From positions 310,001 through 374,000 of the forward strand of contig NZ_JAHCBF010000001.1 of the NCBI RefSeq assembly GCF_018398395.1: DNA of 64,000 bases. The letters run 5' to 3'. How positions within the stretch are numbered: position 1 is the first letter of the stretch; each line of letters starts with the position of its first letter. This document shows, piece after piece, positions 1-9,494 of this stretch. The notes beneath the pieces were generated by a model. The model was not told the DNA's origin, made no database searches, and was given only the letters and a program-made list of their open reading frames with translations. This DNA comes from Croceicoccus gelatinilyticus (GTDB lineage Bacteria; Pseudomonadota; Alphaproteobacteria; Sphingomonadales; Sphingomonadaceae). The position numbers and the translations under genes are program-made.

Positions 1-56
1 AGCAGTTCCTCGATCAATGCGGGATCGACCTGGTCGAGAGGGATGATCGTGGCCAT
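1..56 (-). CDS. Partial 5' end of a GNAT-like N-acetyltransferase (tentative)
   Basis: Reading leftward from an ATG at 56, an open frame of 18 complete codons runs off the window edge. It begins MATIIPLDQVDP and continues with a short acidic-hydrophobic helix. I recall this N-terminus from GNAT-family acetyltransferases of sphingomonads, but the acetyl-CoA-binding motif lies outside the window, so the family call is from resemblance only. It would be the next gene after the sugar dehydrogenase on the same strand, 122 bp downstream. No clear Shine-Dalgarno sequence is visible. Confidence 0.4.
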   Translation of the reverse strand, partial: MATIIPLDQVDPALIEEL

Positions 57-178
57 GCGCGAAGTGGTTGCCCCAAGTTGTGCGAACGGGGCGCGCGGAT
101 AGGGCGGGGGGCGTCCCTTGTCGAGTACTATCGCCGCAAGGGCCGCGCCCACCTCGCCAGATGATCAGGGCCAAATGA

Positions 179-1354
179 TCAGGATTTTGGCGTCAGCCGC
201 CAGAGCTTCGCGCCCGAACCGTCTTCTGCAACCCAGATCGCGCCGTCGGGCGCTTCCTCGATCGCTCGCAGGCGATTGTCGAATTCGTAGCGCGCAGCCT
301 CGACCGGCTTTTCGCCGTCCATGGCGATGTCGATGATGGCCTGTGTCGAAAGCCCTGCGACAAGCGCGTGCCCTTCGAGCGAGGGGAACAGCTTGCCCGA
401 ATAGAACAGCATCCCGCCCGGCGCGATCACCGGGTCCCAGCTGATCGCAGGTGCCGTGAATTCGGGCCGCGTCGCATGGTCGGGGATCGGATCGCCGTTG
501 TAGTGGATGCCGTTCGACACGACGGGCCAGCCGTAGTTTTGACCCGGCTCGACCTTGTTCAGTTCGTCCCCGCCGCGTGGGCCGTGCTCGATGTCCCAGA
601 GCTGTCCGTCCGCGTCGAATTCCAGCCCCAGCAGGTTACGGTGGCCCCACGACCAGATCGCCGGATCGCCGTCCTTGTCGGCCAGCGGATTGCCGGGGGC
701 TGGGGTGCCGTCGAGAAGGAGGCGGACGACAGTGCCAATGACGTTGGATGTATCCTGCGCCGGATCCATCTTCTGACGATCGCCCGAGGAGATGAAGAGA
801 TATTCGCCGTCGGGCGAGAAGGCGAAGCGGTGCGAATAGTGGCCGCGGCCCGTCACTTTCGGTTGGCGCCAGAAGACGTCGAAGCCGGTGATGGTGCAGT
901 TCGTTGCGGTTTCGCACGAAAGCGTGCCGCGCCCTGCCGCAGCGCCGCGCGTGTCGCCTTCACCCGGCTCTGCATAGGACAGGTAGATCGTGCGCCCGTC
1001 GAGCGTGTCGGAGCTTTCGGATGGCAGGAAGGCAATGTCGCCCAGCCCGCCCTGACCGCCATAGGCGACCTCGGGCACACCGCCGACCGTAATGCGCGCG
1101 CCGGTCTTCGTGTCGAGCCCGACCACAGTGCCAGCCTTCTGCGTCAGCAGGACCATGTCTGTTCCAGCGGCGAAGGCCATGGCCCAGGGCTCGTCGAACG
1201 TGCCCATGTCCTCGATCACGAAAGCATCGTCGGCGGGGCCGGGTTCGAGCTGGACGGCATTTTCGACAGCCTGTCCACCATCGCTGGCAGTCGAAGGCAT
1301 GCCGCAGCTTGCAAGGGCGGCCGCGGCGGGCAAGAAGGCGATCCTGATGTGCAT
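179..1354 (-). CDS. PQQ-dependent soluble aldose/sugar dehydrogenase, lipoprotein
   Basis: This 391-residue protein resembles the Asd/YliI family of six-bladed beta-propeller enzymes, which oxidise aldoses with PQQ in the periplasm. The start at 1354 gives a short lipoprotein signal with lipobox LASC, acylated Cys at residue 17. Family landmarks include GHYSHRFAFSPDGEYLFIS, WSWGHRNLLGLEFD and DIEHGPRGGDELN, the last ending in NYGWPVVS. The open frame continues upstream to 1963, but that part is antisense to rnhB and precedes the signal peptide, so it is rejected. The gene is divergent from rnhB with 60 bp between starts. The substrate is not predictable from sequence. Confidence 0.88.
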   Translation of the reverse strand: MHIRIAFLPAAAALASCGMPSTASDGGQAVENAVQLEPGPADDAFVIEDMGTFDEPWAMAFAAGTDMVLLTQKAGTVVGLDTKTGARITVGGVPEVAYGGQGGLGDIAFLPSESSDTLDGRTIYLSYAEPGEGDTRGAAAGRGTLSCETATNCTITGFDVFWRQPKVTGRGHYSHRFAFSPDGEYLFISSGDRQKMDPAQDTSNVIGTVVRLLLDGTPAPGNPLADKDGDPAIWSWGHRNLLGLEFDADGQLWDIEHGPRGGDELNKVEPGQNYGWPVVSNGIHYNGDPIPDHATRPEFTAPAISWDPVIAPGGMLFYSGKLFPSLEGHALVAGLSTQAIIDIAMDGEKPVEAARYEFDNRLRAIEEAPDGAIWVAEDGSGAKLWRLTPKS

Positions 1355-1414
1355 TTGCGAACCTGTTTTCTTTCTGGTGCCCGGCAAGTCCTGCAAGGCG
1401 ATGTTCCGTTGAGC

Positions 1415-2008
1415 ATGGACCGCATCATCATCGGTGTCGACGAAGCGGGGCGCGGTCCGCTGGCTGGCCCTGTGGTGGCCGCTGCGGTCGTGCTGTGCAA
1501 GCCCCGACCGGCGGGCCTTGGCGATTCCAAGGTGTTGAGCGCGAAGAAGCGCGCCGAGCTGGAGGAAATGATCCTGCGCCGTTGTCACTGGGGCATCGGC
1601 GTGGTGGAGGTCGAGGATATCGACCGGCTCAACATATTCGGCGCGACAATGCTGGCGATGACACTGGCGACAGAGGCGGTCTGCGCCAAGATCGGCTGCG
1701 ATCCGATTGAAGTGCTGATCGACGGCAACCTGACCCCACAGGGCCGTCGCCCCGAGTGGCGCTGGCCGGCCCGCGCCATCGTCAAGGGCGATGCGAAGGA
1801 ACCGTGCATTTCCGCCGCCTCGATCATTGCCAAGGAGCACCGCGACCGGTTGATGCGAGAGGCTGCGAAGGCACATCCGCACTATGGCTGGGAACGGAAT
1901 GCGGGTTACGGCACTTCCGAACACATGGAAGCGCTGCGCGTCCATGGGCCGACCCCGCTGCACCGTCGCAGCTTTGCGCCTGTCGCGCAGATGGAAATGC
2001 CGCTGTAA
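1415..2008 (+). CDS. rnhB: Ribonuclease HII
   Basis: This 197-residue protein is RNase HII, which cuts the RNA strand of RNA-DNA hybrids and removes misincorporated ribonucleotides. The N-terminus carries the catalytic GVDEAGRGPLAGPVV signature with the Asp-Glu pair. The other acidic ligands fall in VLIDGN and EHRDRLM, and HPHYGWERNAGYGT is the conserved C-terminal block. ATG 1415 is chosen because it immediately precedes the DEAGRG strand and fits the usual family length of about 200 residues. The frame upstream is antisense to the dehydrogenase gene. A short-chain dehydrogenase follows 17 bp later. Confidence 0.96.
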   Translation: MDRIIIGVDEAGRGPLAGPVVAAAVVLCKPRPAGLGDSKVLSAKKRAELEEMILRRCHWGIGVVEVEDIDRLNIFGATMLAMTLATEAVCAKIGCDPIEVLIDGNLTPQGRRPEWRWPARAIVKGDAKEPCISAASIIAKEHRDRLMREAAKAHPHYGWERNAGYGTSEHMEALRVHGPTPLHRRSFAPVAQMEMPL

Positions 2009-2025
2009 CGATAAGAGGATAGCCC

Positions 2026-2937
2026 ATGCCCGGATTTACCGCTGCCGATGTTCCCGACCTTTCGGGCCGGACTTATGTCGTAACGGGGGCGAACACGGGG
2101 CTGGGCTTCGAAGCGGCCCGCGTTTTGGCGGGCAGAGGCGGCGAAGTCGTGCTTGCCTGTCGCAGCGAGGACAAGGCCCGCGCGGCCATGGCGAAAATAC
2201 TCGAGGAAACGCCGGGCGCGAAGCTGGATTTCGCCGAACTCGACCTGGGCGATCTGGAAGCGGTTAAACAGGCCGCCGAAAGCCTGTCGCAGCGCGAGAA
2301 TCTCGATGTTCTGGTCAACAACGCTGGCGTGATGATCCCGCCGCTGTCGCACACGGAACAGGGGTTCGAATTGCAGTTCGGCGTGAACCATCTAGGTACA
2401 TTTGCACTGACCTCGCTGCTCCTTCCCAAGTTGGCCGAGGGCAAGGACCCGCGTGTCGTCGTCACTTCCAGCATCGCGCACCGCAGCGGACAGGCCGTGT
2501 GGAGCGACCCGAAAGCGGAAGAAGACTATGCCCGCGGTCAGCGTTATTCGGACAGCAAGCTCGCCAATGCGCTGTTCTTCGTGGAACTGGCGCGGCGGCT
2601 GTCGGCCATCGGTTCTCCGGTTATGTCGGTCGGATGCCATCCCGGTGTCGCCTCGACCGAACTGGGCCGCCATGTCGGCATAGCGAACCTCGCGATGAAG
2701 TTCGTGGGAATGGTGCTGAACACCGCAGAGCAGGGAGCATGGCCGACGCTTCAGGCGGCGACAGGGCCGGAGGTGGCGAACGGCGACTATTACGGTCCGC
2801 GCGGCCTTCGTGAGATGAGCGGGCCATCAGGCCGCGCCTTCCTGACGCGGCTGGCGCGAGATCCGGGTGCGGGTGAATGGCTGTGGAAGCGATCGGTCGA
2901 ACTGACCGGCGTCGATCCGGAACTCCTGCCAGCCTGA
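2026..2937 (+). CDS. Short-chain dehydrogenase/reductase (retinol-dehydrogenase-like)
   Basis: This is a 303-residue classical-type SDR with a Rossmann fold. The cofactor motif is TGANTGLG near residue 20. An Arg after the second strand (ACRSEDKA) favours NADP(H). NNAGVM, the catalytic Ser in VVTSSIAHRSG and the active-site YSDSK are all present. The pattern resembles WW-domain oxidoreductase/retinol-dehydrogenase-like SDRs, which are longer than the 250-residue core. It is probably co-transcribed with rnhB, 17 bp upstream. The substrate is unknown. Confidence 0.88.
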   Translation: MPGFTAADVPDLSGRTYVVTGANTGLGFEAARVLAGRGGEVVLACRSEDKARAAMAKILEETPGAKLDFAELDLGDLEAVKQAAESLSQRENLDVLVNNAGVMIPPLSHTEQGFELQFGVNHLGTFALTSLLLPKLAEGKDPRVVVTSSIAHRSGQAVWSDPKAEEDYARGQRYSDSKLANALFFVELARRLSAIGSPVMSVGCHPGVASTELGRHVGIANLAMKFVGMVLNTAEQGAWPTLQAATGPEVANGDYYGPRGLREMSGPSGRAFLTRLARDPGAGEWLWKRSVELTGVDPELLPA

Positions 2938-2955
2938 CCTGGTCGCCCCGGCTAC

Positions 2956-3648
2956 CTAGCCAAACGCCTTGGCTTTGAGCGAGGCTATATAGCCGCCCGC
3001 GAAAGCTTCCAGCTCCGCCGGATCGGACGGCAACCCGCCTTTCTCATCCGATGCTGCGCCCAGCTCGTCACGGCTGTTGACGCGGGGGAAGGGCTTGTCC
3101 GGTATGTCCGCGCCCAAGAACGAACAGAGCGGTTCCCAACCTTCCTTCGGGTGAAAAACCAGCAGCCGCTCATCGGAAATCGTGGCAATCACTTCGTCGT
3201 TCCGGCGTTTGTACCAGTCCGTCATGAATGCGCGATCGCGGACCTTGTCGCCAAACGGCGCGAAGATCGTGCCGGCCATAAACCTCTCGACCGGAGAGCC
3301 TTTCAGGCTGTCCATCATGCGCGGGGCGAAGATCGTCTCGCTCACGCTGTCGAACCAGCTGTCGGGATCGCGCACAGTCAGCACGACTTTCGCATCGGGA
3401 TAGAAGTCCGCCAGTTCGCGCCAGTAGCTGCAGGCGGGATAGTCGGTGGTGGAGCGGTACCCGTCGAAGATCGCGTCCCAGTCGGGCTTGCCATCGACGA
3501 CGTCCTGCCACAGCCCGATCGAGCGGCTGGCCGTCCGGAATACCTCGACCATGTGGTAGCATGGCCCGAAGCCGATCTCTTCCAGTGCGAACTTCGTCGA
3601 GAAGGTGGCGTTGCGGCCAAGGCCTGCGCCGATCACTTCCAGTGCCAT
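2956..3648 (-). CDS. Sulfotransferase family protein (Sulfotransfer_4-like)
   Basis: This 230-residue protein looks like a PAPS-dependent sulfotransferase of the compact bacterial type. The N-terminal phosphosulfate-binding loop reads GAGLGRNATFSTK. The second cofactor region appears as KVVLTVRDPDSWFDSVS. ATG 3648 is preferred because the fold begins right after it; the upstream extension to 3783 runs into the control region of ccrM. The gene stands alone, convergent with the SDR and divergent from ccrM. No acceptor is suggested by the neighbours. The first loop departs from the more usual GRTGT/GRSGT form. Confidence 0.78.
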   Translation of the reverse strand: MALEVIGAGLGRNATFSTKFALEEIGFGPCYHMVEVFRTASRSIGLWQDVVDGKPDWDAIFDGYRSTTDYPACSYWRELADFYPDAKVVLTVRDPDSWFDSVSETIFAPRMMDSLKGSPVERFMAGTIFAPFGDKVRDRAFMTDWYKRRNDEVIATISDERLLVFHPKEGWEPLCSFLGADIPDKPFPRVNSRDELGAASDEKGGLPSDPAELEAFAGGYIASLKAKAFG

Positions 3649-3734
3649 GCATACCCCCCGTTCGGCGCAGCAGTGCGCCCGCCACCGAAGATGCGGGGCA
3701 GGGCACATCGCGGCAAGCGAATAATCAGCAGGGC

Positions 3735-5060
<1,326 letters not shown>

Positions 5061-5129
5061 CGCCAAAGGCAGGGGATATGGGCCGATCTTCATTGGCCTG
5101 AAGCAATTGGCCCGTTATTGGGCTTTGCC

Positions 5130-6272
5130 ATGCCCAAGCTTTACATCCAGCCGCTGACGTTCGCTCCCTCGCCGCAGGCAATCGAGGGTGCGGACGACAT
5201 GCCCGGCGCGATCCGGCTGGCCGGCACGATGTGCTATGCCCGCGATTTCGCGCTGATCGTCCGCTCCGAAGCGGGCCACGTGCAGAGCCGCGACATCGTG
5301 CAGGCGCCCGACGTGGCCGCAGCGCTCGCCAAGCTGCCTCCCGCCCTGGTCGAGGATGGCGAGCGGCAGTGGTCGAACCTGCGCATGGCGCATCCGGCGA
5401 TCGAGCTGCAATTCTCCGATGGAAGCGGCCGTACGATCCGGCTGGACCAGCCGCAGGTCATGGGCATCCTCAATGTCACGCCCGACAGCTTTTCGGATGG
5501 CGGCAGCTTCGACGACGATGTCGATACGGCGGTCGGACGCGGCGTCGATATGCTGGAGGCAGGCGCCGCGATCATCGATGTCGGTGGGGAATCGACCCGT
5601 CCCGGTGCTTCGACGATCTGGGAAGGCGACGAGATCCGCCGCGTGATCCCCGCGATCGAACGGCTCGCCAATGGCGGAGCGGCGGTGTCCATTGACACCC
5701 GCAAGGCTGCGGTGATGGAAGCTGCGCTTGAGGCAGGGGCGCGTATCATCAACGACGTGTCGGGCCTTCAGTACGACAAGCGCAGCGCCGAAGTCGCGGC
5801 GGGGTCAGGCTGTCCGGTCGTCATCATGCACGCACCGGGCAAGGGCGATGATCTGCACGCGGGCGCGAAGTACCAGAATGTCGTGCTCGACGTGTTCGAC
5901 GATCTTCGCGCGCGCCGCGATGCCGCGTTGAAGGCGGGCGTGAAGCGCGACAACATCATCCTCGATCCGGGCGTCGGCTTCGGCAAGACGCTGGCCGAGA
6001 ACCTTGCCATCATCAATTCGCTGCCGCTGTTCCATGCGCTGGGCCATCCGTTGCTGCTGGGTGTCAGCCGCAAGCGGTTCATCGGCGCGCTGTCGAACGA
6101 GGCTCCTGCGGAAAAGCGTCTGGCAGGCTCGCTTGCGGTGGCGACGATGGCGCTCGACATGGGCGTGCAGATCCTGCGTGTCCATGATGCGGCAGAGACG
6201 GTGCAGGCGATGCATGTCTGGCGCGGTCTTCGCGACGGGGCTCTGACGGATTTCTCCCAGCTTCCGCGATGA
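5130..6272 (+). CDS. folP: Dihydropteroate synthase with N-terminal extension
   Basis: This 380-residue protein makes 7,8-dihydropteroate from p-aminobenzoate and dihydropterin pyrophosphate in folate synthesis. The TIM-barrel core begins at residue 111 with MGILNVTPDSFSDGG. It continues through VGGESTRPGA, SIDTRKA, IINDVSG, LDPGVGFGKT and LLGVSRKRFIG, the last holding the sulfonamide-site residues. About 110 residues precede the core; E. coli has fewer than 20. ATG 5130 is preferred to the TTG 12 bp earlier. The stop overlaps the next start (ATGA). Confidence 0.94.
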   Translation: MPKLYIQPLTFAPSPQAIEGADDMPGAIRLAGTMCYARDFALIVRSEAGHVQSRDIVQAPDVAAALAKLPPALVEDGERQWSNLRMAHPAIELQFSDGSGRTIRLDQPQVMGILNVTPDSFSDGGSFDDDVDTAVGRGVDMLEAGAAIIDVGGESTRPGASTIWEGDEIRRVIPAIERLANGGAAVSIDTRKAAVMEAALEAGARIINDVSGLQYDKRSAEVAAGSGCPVVIMHAPGKGDDLHAGAKYQNVVLDVFDDLRARRDAALKAGVKRDNIILDPGVGFGKTLAENLAIINSLPLFHALGHPLLLGVSRKRFIGALSNEAPAEKRLAGSLAVATMALDMGVQILRVHDAAETVQAMHVWRGLRDGALTDFSQLPR

Positions 6273-6835
6273 GCGGGACTATCGACGCGGCCAGCGCGGT
6301 TCGCCGGATCGCGGACTGGGCCGCCGCGTGCGAGCTCGATTTCCGGCATGATAACGAGATCGGCCACGGCGCGGTGTTCAGCCGGTGCGGGCGCTACCGC
6401 TATCTTCTCTGGCGCGATGCTTCGTCAGACCGCGAGATGCTCGCCATCGCCATGCTCAACCCGTCGAAGGCCGATCACCTTGCCAACGACCCGACCATCG
6501 CGCGCTGCCATTCGCGGGCGCGGGAGGCGGGGGCGTCGCTGCTGGTCTGGAACCTGTTCGCCATGCGCGAAACTGATCCGCTGCGCCTGAAGAAGCGGCG
6601 CGGGCCGGTGGGCAGGCACAATGACGCGGCGACGCAGCTGGCTCTGGAAATCGCGGGCACGACCATCGCGGCCTGGGGCGTGTATGGCGCGCATCGCGGG
6701 CGGGATCGCGATGTCGCGAAGCTATGCGGCGATGCGGCGCTCGATTGCTATGGCACGACCAAGGAAGGCCATCCGCGCCACCCACTCTATCTGCGCAAGG
6801 ACGTAACGGCGCAGCGCTGGACAGTCAGACCCTGA
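6269..6835 (+). CDS. DUF1643 domain-containing protein
   Basis: This 188-residue soluble protein carries the DUF1643 pattern: CGRYRYLLWR, then MLNPSKADHLANDPTI, then a LVWNLFAMR segment and a C-terminal GTTKEGHPRHPLYL block. The molecular function of the family is unknown. Translational coupling with folP is likely from the 4-bp ATGA overlap, which does not by itself imply a folate role. The 3' end overlaps the convergent SDR gene by 11 bp. Confidence 0.85.
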   Translation: MSGTIDAASAVRRIADWAAACELDFRHDNEIGHGAVFSRCGRYRYLLWRDASSDREMLAIAMLNPSKADHLANDPTIARCHSRAREAGASLLVWNLFAMRETDPLRLKKRRGPVGRHNDAATQLALEIAGTTIAAWGVYGAHRGRDRDVAKLCGDAALDCYGTTKEGHPRHPLYLRKDVTAQRWTVRP

Positions 6836-7595
6836 GGCTGGCTCCGCCGTCGCTAAGCAGGGCGATGCCAGTGACATTGACGGCAAGGTCGGACAGCAGG
6901 AAACCGATGGAAGCGGCGATCTCGTCCGTATCGGGCACTCGCTTCAGCAGCGTTCCTTTCGCCAGTTCGCCCATCATTGCGGCGCGTGCATCGTCGTCTC
7001 CGTGCAGCGATCCGGTAATGTCCGCCTTGTCCCAGATGGGCGTATCGACCGGACCGGGCGCGATGGCGTTGACCCGGATGCCTTGCGAGGCGCCCTCTGC
7101 CGCCGCAACGCGCATCAATTGCAGGACGGCGGCCTTGCTGGTCGCGTAGGCCGCTGTGCCCGGATAGGGCTTGGTGCCGGAAACGGAACTCGTCACCACG
7201 ACAGAGCCGCCCTTGGCCGCCATCGCCTTCATCACGCGGCGCAGGCCAAGGAACACACCGTCCACGTTGACGGCCATGCATTTTTTCCATTCGGCCAGAT
7301 CGCTGTCGACGATGGACTTGCCGCCCGGCGCAATCCCTGCGTTCAGCAGCGCGCAGTCGATCTCGCCCAGATCGCGCATGCCGGTCGTCCAGAGCTCGAC
7401 ATCGGAAACGTCGCCGCCGATGCGCACGACCTCGCAGGACAGGTCCATCGCGTCGAGCGCAGGGCGGTCCATGTCGACCAGCACCAACTTTGCCACGCCA
7501 TGCGCGTCCAGCCAGCGAGCCGTCGCCGCGCCAATGCCCGATGCTGCGCCGGTGATCAGCGCGGTCTTGCCCGAAAAGTCGAAATCAGAAGCCAT
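6825..7595 (-). CDS. Short-chain dehydrogenase/reductase
   Basis: This 256-residue classical SDR has the cofactor motif TGAASGIGA near residue 16, an Asp at the end of strand 2 (LVLVDMD, favouring NAD), NAGIAPGG, the catalytic Ser in VVTSSVSGT and YATSK. The C-terminus reads GIALLSDGGASL, as in many ketoreductases and 3-alpha-hydroxysteroid-type dehydrogenases. The substrate is unknown. It sits downstream of the response regulator gene on the same strand, 32 bp away, and may be co-transcribed with it. Confidence 0.88.
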   Translation of the reverse strand: MASDFDFSGKTALITGAASGIGAATARWLDAHGVAKLVLVDMDRPALDAMDLSCEVVRIGGDVSDVELWTTGMRDLGEIDCALLNAGIAPGGKSIVDSDLAEWKKCMAVNVDGVFLGLRRVMKAMAAKGGSVVVTSSVSGTKPYPGTAAYATSKAAVLQLMRVAAAEGASQGIRVNAIAPGPVDTPIWDKADITGSLHGDDDARAAMMGELAKGTLLKRVPDTDEIAASIGFLLSDLAVNVTGIALLSDGGASLRV

Positions 7596-7627
7596 GCGCG
7601 GCAGCTAGCCGCGATCAGGTAGCCCCA

Positions 7628-9043
7628 TCAAGCCGCATTATCGATGCCGAGGTCGCCCAGCTTGCGGTAGAGCGTCGAACGCCCGATGCCGAGGCGGCGT
7701 GCCACCTCGCTCATCCGGCCGCGATAATGGCCGATGGCGAGGCGGATGACATCGGCCTCGATGTCTTCCAGCGTGCGTAAGTGCCCGTCGGGGCCGAACA
7801 GCGTCACGCCGCCGCCGTGAGCCGGAACAGGGGCGGCTGCATGTTCGCCGACGATGTCGAACAATTGCGGGAAATCCTGCACGGTCAGCGCGTCGCGGTC
7901 GCAGAAGACGGCGGCGCGGAACAGGACGGCCTGAAGCTGGCGCAAGTTGCCCGGCCACTCGTATCCTTCGAGAAGGGCCAGTGCCTCGTCCGTCACGCCA
8001 AGCCAGCGCAAGCCCGGCTGTTCACCGATCAGCGCAAGAAAATGGCGCGTCAGCGGCGCGACGTCGCCGGTCCGTTCACGCAGTGGCGGGAGCGCGATGG
8101 TAGCAGTGCCGAAGGCGTCGGCCAGCGCAGGCGCGATGACGCCCTGTGCGGCCAGAAGCTGCGGATCGTCGGCGGAGGTCGCGATGACGCGGACGTCGAG
8201 GCGGAAGCTGTGCGATGCGCCTAATGGCTTGGCTTCGCCTGACGAGATCGTGCGGGCGAGCCGTTCCTGCAGGGCGGGAGGCAGGCGTTCGATATCGTCG
8301 ATCAGCAGCGTGCCGCCGTCGGCATCCTGCAGCGCGCCGGATTTGCGGTCGAACGCGCCGGGGAAGGCACCTTTTTCATGCCCGTAAAGTGCCGATTCAA
8401 GGTTGCCGGGGCTCATCCCCGCAGTGTGCAGCACCACGAAGGGTGCCTTCGCACGCGGGCTGGCCGAGCGCATGGCGCGGGCGAGCAGTTCCTTGCCGGT
8501 ACCTGCCTCACCGGCCACGATCACCGGGCCATGGCCGCGCGCAGCCTTGGCCGCGCGGGCAAGCGCCGCTCGGAAATTGGGGGCCGATCCGATCATCATG
8601 TCGAAATCGAGCGATGCCTCGATCTTTTCGGCAAGCGGGGCCAGTTCGTCGCGGATGACGTCCGACTGGGTCGAACTTTCGAGCGCGTAGAGCAGGCGTT
8701 CCGACGCGATCGGCTTCATCAGGTAATCGGTCGCGCCAGCGCGCATCGCCTCCACCGCCAGCAGGGGCGAGGCGCTTTGCGTCAGGAACAGGATGGGAAG
8801 CGCCGGGGCCGCTTCGCGAATCGTGCCGATGACGTGGCAGCTTTCATCACGCGCAACTTCGCTGTCGAGAAGAAGCGCGCAGACGCGGCCGTCATCGGTG
8901 CGGGCAAGGCGCGTAATGGCCGCACCGACATCGGCGACGGACTGCGTGCGCCATCCGGCGCGTGCCGCGATGGAGCTTACGAGACGCACTTGCGCAGGGT
9001 CGCGATCGACCACTAGCAGCAGGCGCAGTTCGTCCTCTTCCAT
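7628..9043 (-). CDS. NtrC-family response regulator with degenerate sigma-54 ATPase core
   Basis: This 471-residue regulator has three parts: a receiver domain (about 7-120; VDRD, phospho-acceptor Asp60, Lys110), an AAA+ domain (about 150-395) and a C-terminal Fis-type helix-turn-helix (about 425-465, ending RRLGIGRSTLYRKL). Walker A is intact as GEAGTGKE (178-185). The loop that contacts sigma-54 reads GAFPGA (225-230) instead of GAFTGA. Walker B is LLIDDIE with Asp in place of Glu. The usual FREDL...YRLNV arginine-finger stretch is replaced by ADAFGTATIAL (about 309-318). It may not activate sigma-54 in the standard way. ATG 9043 is chosen because the receiver starts there. No histidine kinase is adjacent. 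Confidence 0.88.
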   Translation of the reverse strand: MEEDELRLLLVVDRDPAQVRLVSSIAARAGWRTQSVADVGAAITRLARTDDGRVCALLLDSEVARDESCHVIGTIREAAPALPILFLTQSASPLLAVEAMRAGATDYLMKPIASERLLYALESSTQSDVIRDELAPLAEKIEASLDFDMMIGSAPNFRAALARAAKAARGHGPVIVAGEAGTGKELLARAMRSASPRAKAPFVVLHTAGMSPGNLESALYGHEKGAFPGAFDRKSGALQDADGGTLLIDDIERLPPALQERLARTISSGEAKPLGASHSFRLDVRVIATSADDPQLLAAQGVIAPALADAFGTATIALPPLRERTGDVAPLTRHFLALIGEQPGLRWLGVTDEALALLEGYEWPGNLRQLQAVLFRAAVFCDRDALTVQDFPQLFDIVGEHAAAPVPAHGGGVTLFGPDGHLRTLEDIEADVIRLAIGHYRGRMSEVARRLGIGRSTLYRKLGDLGIDNAA

Positions 9044-9357
9044 GCCGGTTCCCTCATTCCGCGAGGCAGGATGCCCGCAGTGTTCGGAGGAAATGAATAA
9101 ACGGACATCGTAAACAATGCCTTTAAAAGATGGGAAGATATTGCCGGATGTCCAGTTGGAACCGGCGTCGCCCCGGCCTGTCCGGGCACCTGCACGGCAG
9201 GTCGCGGTGGCCAACCTGATACTATTGGCAGGGCTTGTGCGCGTAACACATGCGGGATAGAGCCAAGCGCCCCGCGGGTTCCAAGGCCTGCGCGGGACTG
9301 GTTATCGCCCGGCCGCACGCGGAACGGGCGCAATAGCGAAGGGGAATACGGACAGCC
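9044..9357. other. Divergent intergenic region without a recognised gene
   Basis: These 314 bp lie between the divergent starts of the response regulator and the cytochrome oxidase subunit IV gene, so they should hold promoters for both. An AT-richer stretch around 9095-9135 is nearest the regulator. I see no coding potential that resembles a protein, no strong hairpin and no convincing sigma-54 (GG-N10-GC) promoter. Confidence 0.5.
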
Positions 9358-9480
9358 ATGGCTACCAAGGACAACATGAAGGCCGCGCGCTCGACTTACG
9401 AGGGTTTCATTTCGATGACCAAGTGGGGCACCATTGCGTGCGCCATCATCGCTGCCATCGTCGTGATGATCATCGCCTGA
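9358..9480 (+). CDS. aa3-type cytochrome c oxidase subunit IV (small membrane protein)
   Basis: This is a 40-residue protein starting MATKDNMKAARSTYEGF, followed by one transmembrane helix (CAIIAAIVVMIIA). This charged N-terminus plus single helix is typical of the bacterial aa3 oxidase subunit IV family of alphaproteobacteria, which packs against the main oxidase subunits in the inner membrane. A GAAGGGGAA ribosome-binding region lies at about 9338-9346. It leads the transhydrogenase operon, 14 bp before pntAA, and no other oxidase genes are in the window. Confidence 0.85.
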   Translation: MATKDNMKAARSTYEGFISMTKWGTIACAIIAAIVVMIIA

Positions 9481-9494
9481 TTGGCTGCTGACCC

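Noticed and set aside
1355-1963. Upstream extension of the sugar dehydrogenase frame, making a 594-residue protein
   Set aside because: It is antisense to rnhB, precedes a clear lipoprotein signal and has no protein-like pattern; high G+C creates long open shadow frames.
9044-9357. Possible small RNA or sigma-54 promoter in the gap before the oxidase subunit gene
   Set aside because: No stable structure with a terminator and no GG-N10-GC promoter of convincing quality was seen.
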